Positions 7,059 to 15,776 are shown, numbered from the stretch's first letter. The stretch is 44,722 nt of DNA from CAZVCJ01 sp964625745 (GCA_964625745.1 CAZVCJ010000012.1:1-44722), one strand, 5' to 3'. Notes: generated from the letters alone by a model not told the origin. Translations and numbers: made by a program.

Positions 7059-7675
7059 GCATCCTGGGGTTCTATTTTGACATCGTGCGTGCGTTGGAGG
7101 AAATCGGTGCACCGTACATGCTCGTGGGCGCCTTCGCCGGATCGGCCTTTGGTATCACCCGGGCGACGTTCGACGTGGACATGCTGGTCAACCTGCAAGA
7201 GCCACACTTCAACGCCCTGGCGCATCGCTTTCCCCCGCCGCGCTACTACGCCGACCCGGAGCAAATGCGCGATTCCACGCGCCTGGGGATCATGTTCAAC
7301 ATCATTGATACGAACCAAGGGGTCAAGGCCGATCTTGTTCCTTTGTCCGGTAGTCTGGGCTATCGTGAAGCTTTTGCACGGCGCACCCGCCGAACCTTTC
7401 AGGATGAGAGTGGAAACGAATTCGAAGCCTGGTGTGCCCGCCCTGAGGACATCGTCCTGGGCAAGCTCATGGCGTGGCAGGAAGGTCGTTCAGTCAAGCA
7501 CCCGGCCGATATCCGGGAGATGTTGGTTTTCATTCTCAGCGGGCTGAGCGATGAGGAACTGGATCTGCACTACATCACAGCGCGAACGGCTCGACTGGGA
7601 ACCGAGGTGGCAGAGCTCTGGCAGATGCTGCTCAATCAGGCGCAGGTAGAGATCGCAGGCAATTCAGGAGGTTAA
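7055..7675 (+). CDS. Nucleotidyltransferase-fold protein (AbiEii/DUF6036-like)
   Basis: A 206-residue protein with a nucleotidyltransferase core. MLVGAFAGSAFGITRATFDVDMLV (in two blocks, residues about 22-45) contains the GS motif and the D-x-D metal-binding pair. A further acidic/helical region (VKADLVPL, near 92) and EDIVLGKLMAWQEG (near 136) follow. The pattern matches the minimal nucleotidyltransferases annotated as AbiEii-like toxins or DUF6036 proteins. It starts at a GTG overlapping the upstream small gene by 4 bases, so translation is probably coupled. The pair may be a toxin-antitoxin or RNA-modifying module. The substrate is unknown. The next gene starts 2 bases after its stop. Confidence 0.75.
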   Translation: MSILGFYFDIVRALEEIGAPYMLVGAFAGSAFGITRATFDVDMLVNLQEPHFNALAHRFPPPRYYADPEQMRDSTRLGIMFNIIDTNQGVKADLVPLSGSLGYREAFARRTRRTFQDESGNEFEAWCARPEDIVLGKLMAWQEGRSVKHPADIREMLVFILSGLSDEELDLHYITARTARLGTEVAELWQMLLNQAQVEIAGNSGG

Positions 7676-7677
7676 CT

Positions 7678-8825
7678 ATGACAGACATTCTCAAAACCGC
7701 AGCCTACGGCGGCGCAGGCTGGTCGCCGCGCATAGCCTCCTTGCGCCAGGAGATCGGAGGGGTCTGGGGGGTGTGCGGCGTGGGAACGGAGTGGGCGCCG
7801 CTCAGGGCGGTGCTGCTCCATCGGTCTGGCCCGGAGTTGGAAGAAGTGGCCGACCCGGACGCGGCTCAAATGCTCGCCCCGCTGGACGCCAGCCGGGCGC
7901 GGCAGCAGCACGATGCCCTGGCCCAGGCCTACCGGGATGCCGGAGTCGCCGTGCACTACGTCGAACCAGCCGCCTGTGGTGAGCGTCGCTTCGCTTACAG
8001 CCGAACCAAGACACCGCCTCCTAACCTGGTTTACGTGGCCGACCTGATGTTCATGACGCCGGAGGGGGCCATCGTGGGGCGGCCAGCTTCCACCGTGCGG
8101 GCTGGCGAGGAACGGTACGTCGCCCGGCGGCTGGCCGACCTGGGGGTGCCCATCCTGCGCAGTGTGCGTGGGCGGGGAACTTTTGAGGGGGCGGACGCGC
8201 TCTGGATTGACCCGCAGACTGCTTTGGTGGCGACGGGGATGCGGACCAATGCCGAGGGAGCGGCGCAGGTGGCGGGTCTGCTGCGGGAGATGGGAGTCGA
8301 GGTGATTCAGGTCGGACTCCCCTACGGAGCGATGCACCTGATGGGGACCTTGCGCTTCGCCGACCGGGGCCTGGCCATCGCCTGGCCTGGGCGCGTGCCC
8401 TATGCCGCCGTGAACGTGCTGCGAGCGCGCGGGTACACCGTTATCTTCATTCCGGACGCGGGGGAAGCGGTGCGTGGTATGTCGCTCAACTTTGTGACGC
8501 TAGGCCCTCGGCGGATCCTGATGGCGGCTGGCAACCCCATCACCCAGGCGTTCTACGAGGATGCTGGCATTGCCTGTCAGGTGGTCGAGGTGGATGAGAT
8601 CCTCAAAGCGGCCGGCGGCATCGGCTGCGCTACCGGCATCCTGGAGCGGGAGGCGGTGAATGAAGNNNNNNNNNNNNNNNNNNNNNNNNNNNNNNNNNNN
8701 NNNNNNNNNNNNNNNNNNNNNNNNNNNNNNNNNNNNNNNNNNNNNNNNNNNNNNNNNNNNNNNNNGCCGGCGGCATCGGCTGCGCTACCGGCATCCTGGA
8801 GCGGGAGGCGGTGAATGAAGTCTGA
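7678..8825 (+). CDS. Arginine deiminase/amidinotransferase-fold enzyme, interrupted by an assembly gap
   Basis: The frame follows GGAGGTTAACT and begins MTDILKTAAYGG. It has the hallmarks of the guanidino-group-modifying superfamily: the acidic motif FEGAD (Glu170, Asp173), GMRTN near 188, the catalytic His in MHLMG (His220) and a nucleophile Cys in GGIGCATG (Cys317). The exact substrate (arginine, a methylarginine or an amidino donor) cannot be told. A run of 100 Ns (8666-8765) breaks the frame six codons from the expected end. The 55 bases before and after the gap are identical; removing the gap and one copy gives a clean 330-residue protein ending VNEV at 8825. The following nitroreductase start overlaps this end. 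Confidence 0.82.
8611..8820. other. Assembly gap (100 N at 8666-8765) flanked by an exact 55-bp direct repeat
   Basis: Positions 8611-8665 and 8766-8820 are identical for 55 bases. An overlap of 55 is a common de Bruijn k-mer length, and 100 Ns is a standard scaffolder filler. The two contigs probably abut here and nothing is missing. Confidence 0.9.
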
Positions 8826-9147
8826 AATGTCTCAAAGCCACGATCTTCCCTCCCCCGATGCAGTGCTGAGCTTGCTCAAGAGCCGGCGCAGCATCCGCCG
8901 CTACCGGCCCGACCCGGTGCCGGACGAGATGGTCGTGCAACTGCTGGAAGCGGGTCGGTGGGCGCCTTCGGCCAGCAACCGCCAGCTGTGGGACTTCATC
9001 GTCGTCCGCGACGAGGCGGTCCGCCAGCAGGTAGCCGAGCACGCCGCCTTCTACTTCATCTTTTTTCCTCCACGAGCATCTATCCCATCTTCATGCTGCC
9101 CCCATGTGCGCGGCCCAGTTCCGGAAACCGCACGTGTTTCGAGGTAG
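8815..9147 (+). pseudogene. Nitroreductase-family protein, N-terminal fragment
   Basis: The first 80 or so residues are a clear nitroreductase (FMN-binding) N-terminus: AVLSLLKSRRSIRRYRPDPV, then LLEAGRWAPSASNRQLWDFI and VVRDEAVRQQVAEHAAFYF. After a run of six Ts at about 9061-9066 the frame becomes unrelated Ser/Pro-rich sequence and stops at 9147. Shifting frame there gives about 35 more residues (HEHLSHLHAAPMCAAQF) and another stop, so the C-terminal half, with the rest of the flavin site, is missing either way. The start has GGGAGG 6 bases upstream and overlaps the preceding gene. This is a decayed gene or, less likely, a small remnant under other use. Confidence 0.75.
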
Positions 9148-9185
9148 CTTCGAAGACTGGCCGCATTGATTTAATTTCCCTTCAT

Positions 9186-9214
9186 TTGACAAGAAATAGT
9201 TTTGCGTGTATACT
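9186..9214 (+). promoter_or_regulatory. Strong sigma70-type promoter for the winged-helix regulator
   Basis: A perfect TTGACA (9186-9191) and TATACT (9209-9214) with a 17-base spacer, in an AT-rich patch unlike its surroundings. The predicted transcript start is near 9221, about 26 bases before the ATG. Confidence 0.85.
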
Positions 9215-9246
9215 CTGTTGCACTTGATTTCAAAAGGGAGAGCGCA

Positions 9247-10068
9247 ATGACGGTGTCTGGGGAAGTGGCCTTCAAGGTTAAGCAGTTCATAGCCGCCCGT
9301 GAGCGCTTCACCATCGGCCAGGTGGTCAAACTGATGGGGCTCAAGCGCAAGAGCGTGGAGACAGTGGTGCAGCGGCTGGTGCGGAATAGCTACGTGGTCA
9401 AGAGTCGGGAGACCGTGCCGGGCACTGGCCGGGGCCGCCGCCCCCTTTACTATACTCTAACCGCTGACATGGAGAAACGAAGGGAATTGGTAAACGAAGT
9501 CAGCGCCTTCCAGCCTGGAGCCGTCCCGGTGCGGGTCCACCCCCTCAGCGCTAATTACATTGGGGCTCATAACATGCTGGACGAACTGGAGCGAGAGCCG
9601 AACGCGCCTGACCGTGAGGCACGGCTGGCGAAGATCGAGAAGCACCTGGAGCTGGCGGCTTTCGAGGAAGGGTTGGAGGATGTGGAAGAGGGCGCAGCCG
9701 TAGTGCAGGCCTATCTCCTCTGCGAGAGAGCCCGAGCCGCCGCCCTGCGCCACCAATGGCCGCGAGCCGAGAGTTTGCTCAACCAGGCCTGGGCCATTTT
9801 CCGGGAGCACGGGCTGGAGGAAGAAGTGAACAAAGTGGAAGGAATGATTGCCAGCCAGGGGTTGGAGCGGGCACTGACTGAAGGTCCCCTGGACTATGTG
9901 TGGCTGGATCGCATATTGGAACGCTTGGGTGGCTACGCTGTAGCTAGCGTACCTGTGTCCACTGTGCGCCGCCTGGCAGGTGCTTTCCGGGACATTCTGC
10001 AAGCCGCCACCACCGTCGAGCCTGAAGAACTGGACGGGCGCAGAAAGCCGCATCCTGTTGTTGGGTAG
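9247..10068 (+). CDS. Winged-helix transcriptional regulator with helical C-terminal domain
   Basis: 273 residues, starting at the ATG at 9247 with GGGAG 6 bases upstream. Residues about 5-75 form a winged helix-turn-helix: KVKQFIAARERFTIGQVVKL, a recognition-helix region around KRKSVETVVQRLVRNSYVV, and a basic wing GRGRRPLYYTLT. The remainder is helical and acidic, with TPR-like pairs (AAALRHQWPRAESLLNQAWA), suitable for dimerisation or ligand and protein sensing. The family and target genes are unknown. It has its own strong promoter and a hairpin terminator, so it is probably a single-gene transcript. Confidence 0.8.
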   Translation: MTVSGEVAFKVKQFIAARERFTIGQVVKLMGLKRKSVETVVQRLVRNSYVVKSRETVPGTGRGRRPLYYTLTADMEKRRELVNEVSAFQPGAVPVRVHPLSANYIGAHNMLDELEREPNAPDREARLAKIEKHLELAAFEEGLEDVEEGAAVVQAYLLCERARAAALRHQWPRAESLLNQAWAIFREHGLEEEVNKVEGMIASQGLERALTEGPLDYVWLDRILERLGGYAVASVPVSTVRRLAGAFRDILQAATTVEPEELDGRRKPHPVVG

Positions 10069-10085
10069 TGCTGGTTTAGGAGCAA

Positions 10086-10130
10086 AGCCGAGATGTGAAG
10101 TCGAGACAAGTCTCGGCTTCTGTTTTGTTT
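10086..10130 (+). terminator. Rho-independent terminator after the winged-helix regulator
   Basis: Stem AGCCGAGA (10086-10093) pairs perfectly with TCTCGGCT (10111-10118) and is followed by the T-rich tract TCTGTTTTGTTT. Confidence 0.75.
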
Positions 10131-10191
10131 CACAAAAGCGGAGTGTTCTATCTTGTCCACTCCTATCCGTTGCTGCTACTGAGGAGAACCC

Positions 10192-12342
10192 ATGACCCGC
10201 CATCTGATCATAACCACCATCGCCCACGAGCTGGGCCTCAAGGCCGATCAAATCGCCAGCACTGTCCAACTGTTTGACGAGGATAACACCATGCCCTTCA
10301 TCGCCCGATACCGCAAAGAAGTCACCGGCGGGCTGGACGAGGAACAGCTCAGGGCCGTTGAGTCCCGCCTCAAATATCTGCGCCACCTGGAGGAGCGCAA
10401 GGCGACGGTGCTGAAGAGCGTCGCTGACCAGGGCAAGCTGACGCCGGAACTGGAGGCCAGGATACGGGCGGCCCTGGTGCTGCAAGAGGTGGAGGACCTC
10501 TACCTGCCCTACAAGCCCAAGCGGCGCACGCGGGCCACCATCGCCAGGGAGCAGGGGCTGGAGCCGCTGGCCGAGCTCCTTCTGGCCCAGGAGGTCACCG
10601 AGGGGACGCTGCAGCAATTCGCCCAGGACTACCTGAGCGAAGGGGTGCCCACGGTGGAAGATGCCTACGCCGGAGCGCGGGACATCGTGGCCGAGGTCGT
10701 CTCCGAAGACGCCGACCTGCGCAAGGTGGTGCGAGAGCGTACCTTCGACAAGGGCTTGTTGATCTGCGCCGTGGCCGACGCCTCCCTCGATCCCCAGGGC
10801 AAGTATCAGATGTACTACGAATACGCCGAGCCGCTGAAGGCCATCCCGCCCCACCGCCTGCTGGCTATCAACCGGGGGGAGAAAGACGGCGTGCTCAAGG
10901 TCAAAGTGGACGCGCCAGTGGATCAGATCGTGGTCGAGGTCGAAGGCCGCTACTTGAAGAACAAAGGCTCGATTTTCGCCGCTCAGGCGACGGAGGCCGC
11001 CGCCGATGGTTACAAGCGCCTCATCGCCCCGTCCATCGAGCGTGAGTTGAGAGGCACCAGTACCGATGAGGCCGACGACCACGCCATCAAGGTCTTTGCC
11101 ACCAACCTGCGCAACCTCCTGCTCCAGCCGCCGCTGCGGGGAAAAGTGGTGATGGGCATTGATCCGGGCTACCGCACCGGCTGCAAGGTGGCTCTGGTGG
11201 ATGAGACGGGCAAGTTCCTGGGTGGCACGACCATCTATCCCCACGCGCCGCAGAAGCAGTGGGCCGAGGCCAGGGAACTGCTGGTGAACCTGGTCACCAG
11301 AGGGAGCGTGGACGCCATCGCCATCGGCAACGGCACCGCCTCGCGGGAGACGGAGGCCCTGGCTGCCGAGGTCATCGCCGAGGCCAGCCGGGGAGCCTAC
11401 GTCATGGTCAACGAGGCGGGTGCGTCGGTCTACTCCGCTTCCCCGCTGGCCAGGGAGGAACTGCCCGACATGGACGTCTCTATGCGCGGCGCGGTCTCCA
11501 TCGCCCGCCGTCTGCAAGACCCCCTGGCCGAGCTGGTCAAGATCGAGCCTCGCTCCGTCGGCGTGGGCCTCTACCAGCACGACGTGGACCAGAAGAAGCT
11601 GGCCGAGACCCTGGACGCCGTGGTCGAGTCGGCGGTCAACCACGTGGGCGTTGACTCCAACACTGCCTCGCCAGCCCTTTTGCAGTACGTGTCGGGCATC
11701 AACAAGCGGATGGCCAAAGCCATCGTTAAGCATCGAGACGAGCATGGGCCGTTCAAATCCCGCCAAGGATTGAGGAAAGTCAAGGGGGTAGGGGACAAGG
11801 GCTTCCAGCAGTCGGCGGGCTTTCTCAAGATCCCTGATGGCGAGAACCCTCTGGACAACACCTCCATCCATCCAGAGTCGTATCCCGTGGTGGAGGGTCT
11901 CTTCGCCCTGATGGGCGTGCGAGGGAACGAGCCCGATTTGGCTCAGAGGGTGAGGGCCTTCCGGGCGGAGAGCGACCTGGCCGAGCTGGCTGAGGTTCTG
12001 GAGGTGGGCCTGCCCACGCTGACGGACATCTTCGACAACCTCATCAAGCCTGGCCGTGACCCCCGCGACGAACTGCCCAAGCCCATCCTGCGGAGCGACG
12101 TTCTGAAGATGGAAGACCTGCGAGAGGGGATGATGCTCAAGGGCACGGTGCGCAACGTGGTGGATTTTGGCGCTTTCGTGGACATCGGGGTCAAGCAGGA
12201 CGGCCTGGTGCACGTCTCTCAGATGGCCGACCGTTACGTGAAAAACCCCCTGGAGGTGGTGTCAGTGGGTGACGTGGTGGAGGTAAAAGTCATCAGCCTC
12301 GATCTTGAGCGAGGGCGGATTGGGTTGAGCATGAAGAAATGA
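10192..12342 (+). CDS. tex: Tex-family RNA-binding transcription accessory protein
   Basis: 716 residues, close to the usual Tex length (about 720-780). The domain order is intact: N-terminal helical Tex region (TMPFIARYRKEVTGGLDEEQ near 33), YqgF/RNase H-like domain with VMGIDPGYRTGCKVALVDETG near 320, helix-hairpin-helix region (NKRMAKAIVKHRDEHGPF then GLRKVKGVGDKGF near 505-540), and a C-terminal S1 domain (GMMLKGTVRNVVDFGAFVDIG near 645). Tex binds nucleic acids and interacts with transcription complexes in the cytoplasm. The start ATG follows GAGGAGAACCC. A weak TTGTTT-18-TATCTT promoter (10125-10154) overlaps the tail of the upstream terminator and is only a possibility. Confidence 0.96.
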   Translation: MTRHLIITTIAHELGLKADQIASTVQLFDEDNTMPFIARYRKEVTGGLDEEQLRAVESRLKYLRHLEERKATVLKSVADQGKLTPELEARIRAALVLQEVEDLYLPYKPKRRTRATIAREQGLEPLAELLLAQEVTEGTLQQFAQDYLSEGVPTVEDAYAGARDIVAEVVSEDADLRKVVRERTFDKGLLICAVADASLDPQGKYQMYYEYAEPLKAIPPHRLLAINRGEKDGVLKVKVDAPVDQIVVEVEGRYLKNKGSIFAAQATEAAADGYKRLIAPSIERELRGTSTDEADDHAIKVFATNLRNLLLQPPLRGKVVMGIDPGYRTGCKVALVDETGKFLGGTTIYPHAPQKQWAEARELLVNLVTRGSVDAIAIGNGTASRETEALAAEVIAEASRGAYVMVNEAGASVYSASPLAREELPDMDVSMRGAVSIARRLQDPLAELVKIEPRSVGVGLYQHDVDQKKLAETLDAVVESAVNHVGVDSNTASPALLQYVSGINKRMAKAIVKHRDEHGPFKSRQGLRKVKGVGDKGFQQSAGFLKIPDGENPLDNTSIHPESYPVVEGLFALMGVRGNEPDLAQRVRAFRAESDLAELAEVLEVGLPTLTDIFDNLIKPGRDPRDELPKPILRSDVLKMEDLREGMMLKGTVRNVVDFGAFVDIGVKQDGLVHVSQMADRYVKNPLEVVSVGDVVEVKVISLDLERGRIGLSMKK

Positions 12343-12348
12343 GGTCTG

Positions 12349-12379
12349 CGTGAAACGTGAAACGTGAAACGTGAAACGT
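12349..12379. repeat. Tandem heptamer repeat (GTGAAAC)x4 between convergent genes
   Basis: Four copies of GTGAAAC run from 12350 to 12377 between the tex stop and the MATE stop. Related ACGTTTCAC/ACGTTTTAC tandem words occur at 29181-29210 and a single unit at 244-256, each time at a gene end. Confidence 0.85.
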
Positions 12380-13767
12380 CATACCTCTCTCTTCTTCCAT
12401 CTCCCCAGTCGGAACCAGAAAGCGAAGACCAAACCGTTGGCTGTATTGGCGAGGGCTCGCCCCACCCACACTCCGGTGATGCCCAGCCCTGTCCATTGGG
12501 ACAGGCCATAGGCCACGGGGACTTCCAGCCCCCACAGAGTCAGCAGGTTGACGAACATGGCTGGCACGGTGTTCCCGGCTCCGTCAAAGCTGCGGGCCAG
12601 TACTACCCCCACTGCGCTGAAGATCAGCGAGGGAGCCACGATACGCAGAAATTCGGTGCCGATTTTCACCACCTCCGGAGTGGGGTCAAAGAAGGCGACC
12701 AGCGGGCGGGCGAAGGTGAAGAACACCACCACAAAGGCGGCCAACAGGCCGGCGTCGTAGGCTGTCACCCACCAGGCACTGCGCTCGGCCCGACGGGGTT
12801 TGAGGGCGCCCAGGTTCTGCCCCACCAGAGTGGCGGCGGCGTTGGCCAGGCCAAAGCCTGGAATGAGGGCGACGAGCAGAATGCGGTTGGCCACGCCGAA
12901 ACCAGCCGTGGCGAAGGTGCCGTACAGGCCGATGATAGCCAGGATGGCCAGTCGCGAAGTGGAGCGCAGGGTCATCTGAACGGTGCTGGGCAGGGCGATC
13001 TTGACGATGTGCCACATCAGAGGTAGGTCAGGCCATAGATCGTGTGGATTAATTGCAATGTGGGCTCGGCCGCTCAACAGAATAGCCATCTGGAACAGCA
13101 CCCCTGCCCCGAAGCCCAGCACGCTGGCCCAGGCGGAGCCGCTCACTCCCAAGGCCGGGAACGGTCCCCATCCAAAAACGAGGAGCGGTTCCAGGACAAT
13201 GGTCAGGCCCTGGCTCAGCACCAACACCCACAGGGCCAGCCTGGCCTCGCCCGCGCCGCGCAGCAGGGAGTTGATGACGAAGATCAGGACGAGAGTGAAC
13301 AGACCGCCAAAGAGGATGCGGAGATACGACACCCCCATCGTCAGCACTTCGGCGTCGGCTCCGAGGATGCGCAGGGTCGGTTCGGTCACCAGGATGCCCA
13401 GAGCACCCAGCACCAGGGAAACGAATATAGCCAACAGCACTGCCTGCCAGGTAGCGTGGTCGGCCTGCGTCTTTTCGCGGGCCCCGATCCGCCGCGCCAC
13501 CACGGCCATCCCGCCGATGCCCAGCCCGTTGGCCAGGCTGTTGATGACCCAACGCAGGGTTATGCTGATGGTCACGGCAGCCAGCGCCGCCGAGCCCAGC
13601 TTGCCCACCCAGTAGGTATCCATGATCTGGGTCGCGCTCTGCGTGGCCATCTCCAGGATCATGGGGACGGCCAGGGTCCAGATGTTACGGTGGATGCTGC
13701 CAGTGGTGAGGTCTCGCTTCCCCGCCAATTCCCCCTCAGCGGGCAATGGGCTCTCAATGTCGGTCAT
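12379..13767 (-). CDS. MATE-family multidrug/metabolite exporter
   Basis: A 462-residue membrane protein of the MATE (multidrug and toxic compound extrusion) family, usually driven by sodium or protons. About twelve hydrophobic segments are visible in two homologous halves. The N-terminal half carries IWTLAVPMILEMATQSATQIMD (in parts) and WVGKLGSAALAAVTI; the second half carries IALPSTVQMTLRSTSRLAIL and AAATLVGQNLGA, the conserved G-Q-N/G element of MATE proteins. The start ATG has AAGGAAACC just upstream. The promoter at 13909-13937 gives a leader of about 135 bases containing a palindromic repeat. It is convergent with tex, the two stops separated only by heptamer repeats. The substrate is unknown. 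Confidence 0.92.
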   Translation of the reverse strand: MTDIESPLPAEGELAGKRDLTTGSIHRNIWTLAVPMILEMATQSATQIMDTYWVGKLGSAALAAVTISITLRWVINSLANGLGIGGMAVVARRIGAREKTQADHATWQAVLLAIFVSLVLGALGILVTEPTLRILGADAEVLTMGVSYLRILFGGLFTLVLIFVINSLLRGAGEARLALWVLVLSQGLTIVLEPLLVFGWGPFPALGVSGSAWASVLGFGAGVLFQMAILLSGRAHIAINPHDLWPDLPLMWHIVKIALPSTVQMTLRSTSRLAILAIIGLYGTFATAGFGVANRILLVALIPGFGLANAAATLVGQNLGALKPRRAERSAWWVTAYDAGLLAAFVVVFFTFARPLVAFFDPTPEVVKIGTEFLRIVAPSLIFSAVGVVLARSFDGAGNTVPAMFVNLLTLWGLEVPVAYGLSQWTGLGITGVWVGRALANTANGLVFAFWFRLGRWKKREV

Positions 13768-13805
13768 GGTTTCCTTTCCGAAGTAGAGTGTGGCTCTGGA
13801 GCAGC

Positions 13806-13900
13806 CCTCATCCCCCTAACCCCCTTCTCCCAACCCTGGGAGGAAAAGGGGGAACTAGCTGCTTCCCCCCCAGAGTTGGGGGGGACTGAGGGGGGGCGGG
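13806..13900. repeat. GC-rich palindromic repeat in the MATE leader
   Basis: Blocks of CCCCCTAACCCCC, TTCTCCCAACCCTGGGAGGA and a terminal run of G and C words resemble the repeats found inside genes at 1424-1512 and 28185-28325. It lies in the predicted 5-prime leader of the MATE mRNA. Confidence 0.7.
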
Positions 13901-13908
13901 ACACGGGG

Positions 13909-13937
13909 ATTATACTCCAATATGCAGTTACCCGCAA
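13909..13937 (-). promoter_or_regulatory. Sigma70-type promoter for the MATE gene
   Basis: On the minus strand TTGCGG (13937-13932) and TATAAT (13914-13909) have a 17-base spacer. The -35 box is 16 bases from that of the divergent kinase promoter. Confidence 0.7.
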
Positions 13938-13953
13938 GTGCCGGACGCCGCGG

Positions 13954-13982
13954 TTGCCAGCAGGAGGGAGACACGATATACT
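13954..13982 (+). promoter_or_regulatory. Sigma70-type promoter for the FGGY kinase
   Basis: TTGCCA (13954-13959) and TATACT (13977-13982) have a 17-base spacer. The predicted transcript start is about 27 bases before the ATG at 14016. Confidence 0.7.
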
Positions 13983-14015
13983 TACGCATCACTTCACCAG
14001 GGACAGGAGGGAACA

Positions 14016-15560
14016 ATGAGCGGAGAATACATCATCGCCCACGATGTGGGTACGCGAGGCAGCAAGGCCGTGCTGACAGACCCAGAAGGGCGGATCTTCG
14101 GCAGCGTTTTTGAGAGCTATGAAGTGGACTACCCCCAGGCCCATTGGGCTGAGCAGGATCCAGAGGGTTGGTGGCAGGCTGTCACCAGGAGCACGCAGCG
14201 CCTCTTGACCGAGTACCAGGTGCCGCCTGAAGACGTCTTGTGCATGATCTTCTCCACCCAGATGTTGGGGATCATACCTGTGGATGCAGAGGGCACCCCC
14301 TTGCGACCAGGGATCATCTGGCTGGACGGGCGGGCAGCCCCCCAGGCCAAACAACTGATGCGCAAGCTCATCAGCCCCAGGATATTCGCCGCCGTCGTTG
14401 GAGCCGAGGCCACGGGCAAGGACGTCTTGCCCAAGCTGATGTGGCTACAGCAGAACGAGCCCGATCTGGTGGTCCGGACTTCTAAGTTCCTCGATGTCAA
14501 TGGCTATCTGGTCTATCGTTGCACCGGCCGGATGGTGGCCGACTGGGCGGCGGCCTCGGCCACCGGCCTGTTCAACCTCAAGAGCAAGAAGTGGGACGAT
14601 TTTCTGATACGCTTTCTGGGCGCGCCGAGGGACAAGTTCCCCGAGCTTTTGCCCTCGAACGAACAGGTAGGCGGCTTAACGACGAGCGCGGCCCGTGACT
14701 TTGGCCTGCTGGAAGGGATGCCCATCATTTGTGGGACTGGCGACGTCCTGGCGGCGGCCGTAGGCTCAGGGGCCGTAGGCGAGGGCGAAGGGCACATCTG
14801 CCTGGGAACCTCGGGCTGGGTAGGGGTGGTCACGGAGAAGTCGCCCACCGGACGGCACGGCGTGGCCACCATCCAGTCGGCCGACCCGACCAAGTGTTTC
14901 CTCATCGCCGAGACGGAGACTGCCGGGATATGCTTGCAATGGATCGCCGATCAGTTTTACCAGCAAGAACAGAGCGATCCGTCGGTGGAAAATGTGTTCG
15001 CCCTGATGGATGCCGTGGTACAGGAGGTCGAGGCCGGGTCGGGACGCACTCTCTTCACCCCCTGGATGTACGGGGAGCGGAGCCCGGTGTCGGACGTCTA
15101 CGTTCGTTCCACATTCTTGAACCTGAGCGTTGATCACCGACGCGAGCATATATTGCGGGCCGTGTACGAGGGCGTGGCGTACAATCTGGGCTGGATTCTG
15201 GAGATCATGAGTCAGAAGTTCGGCTGGCAGCAGGACGCCATCCGGGTCATCGGTGGGGGCGCCAAGGGAGATCCCTGGTTGCAGATCATTGCCGACGTGA
15301 CAGGCAAGCGGATGGAGAAAGTGGCCAATCCCCAGCAAGCCGGCGCCATTGGTGCAGCCCTCATCGCCGCCGTCGGCCTGGGCATCTACCCGGATTTCCA
15401 GGCGCTGAAAAAGGTGATCCAGGTAACCCGCACCTTCGAGCCTAGAGCCGAGAACGCCGAAGTCTACGCCGAGCTTTTCGACGTCTACAAAAAGGTCTAC
15501 CGTGCTCTGAAAGGCATCCATCGGCAGTTGAACCAGGAACGCCTTGCCGACTTTAGGTAG
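14016..15560 (+). CDS. FGGY-family carbohydrate kinase (xylulokinase-like)
   Basis: 514 residues, a normal FGGY kinase length. The enzyme phosphorylates a sugar or polyol with ATP in the cytoplasm. The N-terminal phosphate loop reads HDVGTRGSKAVLTD, the sugar-binding/catalytic segment is IIWLDGRAAPQA (Asp near 105), and the C-terminal FGGY signature includes RVIGGGAKGDPWLQIIADV with GKRMEKVANPQQAGAIGAAL. The exact substrate cannot be assigned; xylulose or a related pentulose is a reasonable guess, not a call. The start is the ATG at 14016 with AGGAGG 6 bases upstream, although the frame extends further upstream. It has its own promoter and a terminator directly after the stop. Confidence 0.9.
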   Translation: MSGEYIIAHDVGTRGSKAVLTDPEGRIFGSVFESYEVDYPQAHWAEQDPEGWWQAVTRSTQRLLTEYQVPPEDVLCMIFSTQMLGIIPVDAEGTPLRPGIIWLDGRAAPQAKQLMRKLISPRIFAAVVGAEATGKDVLPKLMWLQQNEPDLVVRTSKFLDVNGYLVYRCTGRMVADWAAASATGLFNLKSKKWDDFLIRFLGAPRDKFPELLPSNEQVGGLTTSAARDFGLLEGMPIICGTGDVLAAAVGSGAVGEGEGHICLGTSGWVGVVTEKSPTGRHGVATIQSADPTKCFLIAETETAGICLQWIADQFYQQEQSDPSVENVFALMDAVVQEVEAGSGRTLFTPWMYGERSPVSDVYVRSTFLNLSVDHRREHILRAVYEGVAYNLGWILEIMSQKFGWQQDAIRVIGGGAKGDPWLQIIADVTGKRMEKVANPQQAGAIGAALIAAVGLGIYPDFQALKKVIQVTRTFEPRAENAEVYAELFDVYKKVYRALKGIHRQLNQERLADFR

Positions 15561-15585
15561 GTGGAACAAGTTCCACTGACTTTTT
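15561..15585 (+). terminator. Rho-independent terminator of the FGGY kinase
   Basis: GTGGAAC (15561-15567) pairs with GTTCCAC (15570-15576) around an AA loop, directly after the stop codon, followed by TGAC and five Ts. The GAAC-AA-GTTC core also occurs in a hairpin at 27548-27563. Confidence 0.75.
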
Positions 15586-15667
15586 GCCCTGCTATGGAGG
15601 GGCGTCCTCGCCCATAGGCATCAAGCTAAGAGGGCGACTTGCGGGAAAAGGACTGCTGGACAGCTCC

Positions 15668-15776
15668 GCCGTGGCATGAAGTGCCACGGCTACAAAGCTG
15701 CCATCCCGTGAACGGGATTCTTGAGCCTGATTTCATCGGGCGGGAGCTCTGTAGCACGGCCACTTCATGGCCGTGC
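15668..15776. repeat. Cluster of hairpins with conserved ATGAAGT loop
   Basis: 15668-15690 is an 8-bp stem (GCCGTGGC/GCCACGGC) around the loop ATGAAGT. 15754-15776 is an inverted copy with stem GCACGGCC and loop ACTTCAT. Between them lie ATCCCG-TGAA-CGGGAT (15703-15718) and CCTGAT-TTC-ATCGGG (about 15726-15740). A cousin with a different stem and the same loop is at 32697-32719. The rest of the gap 15586-15907 shows no gene. Confidence 0.8.

Noticed and set aside
9457..12213. A 918-codon open frame on the minus strand
   Set aside because: It lies opposite the winged-helix regulator and tex, whose domains are clear, and its translation is low-information His/Gln/Leu-rich sequence. Such antisense frames are common in GC-rich genes.
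12349..12379. CRISPR array
   Set aside because: The heptamers have no spacers, and no cas gene or spaced repeat occurs anywhere in the window.
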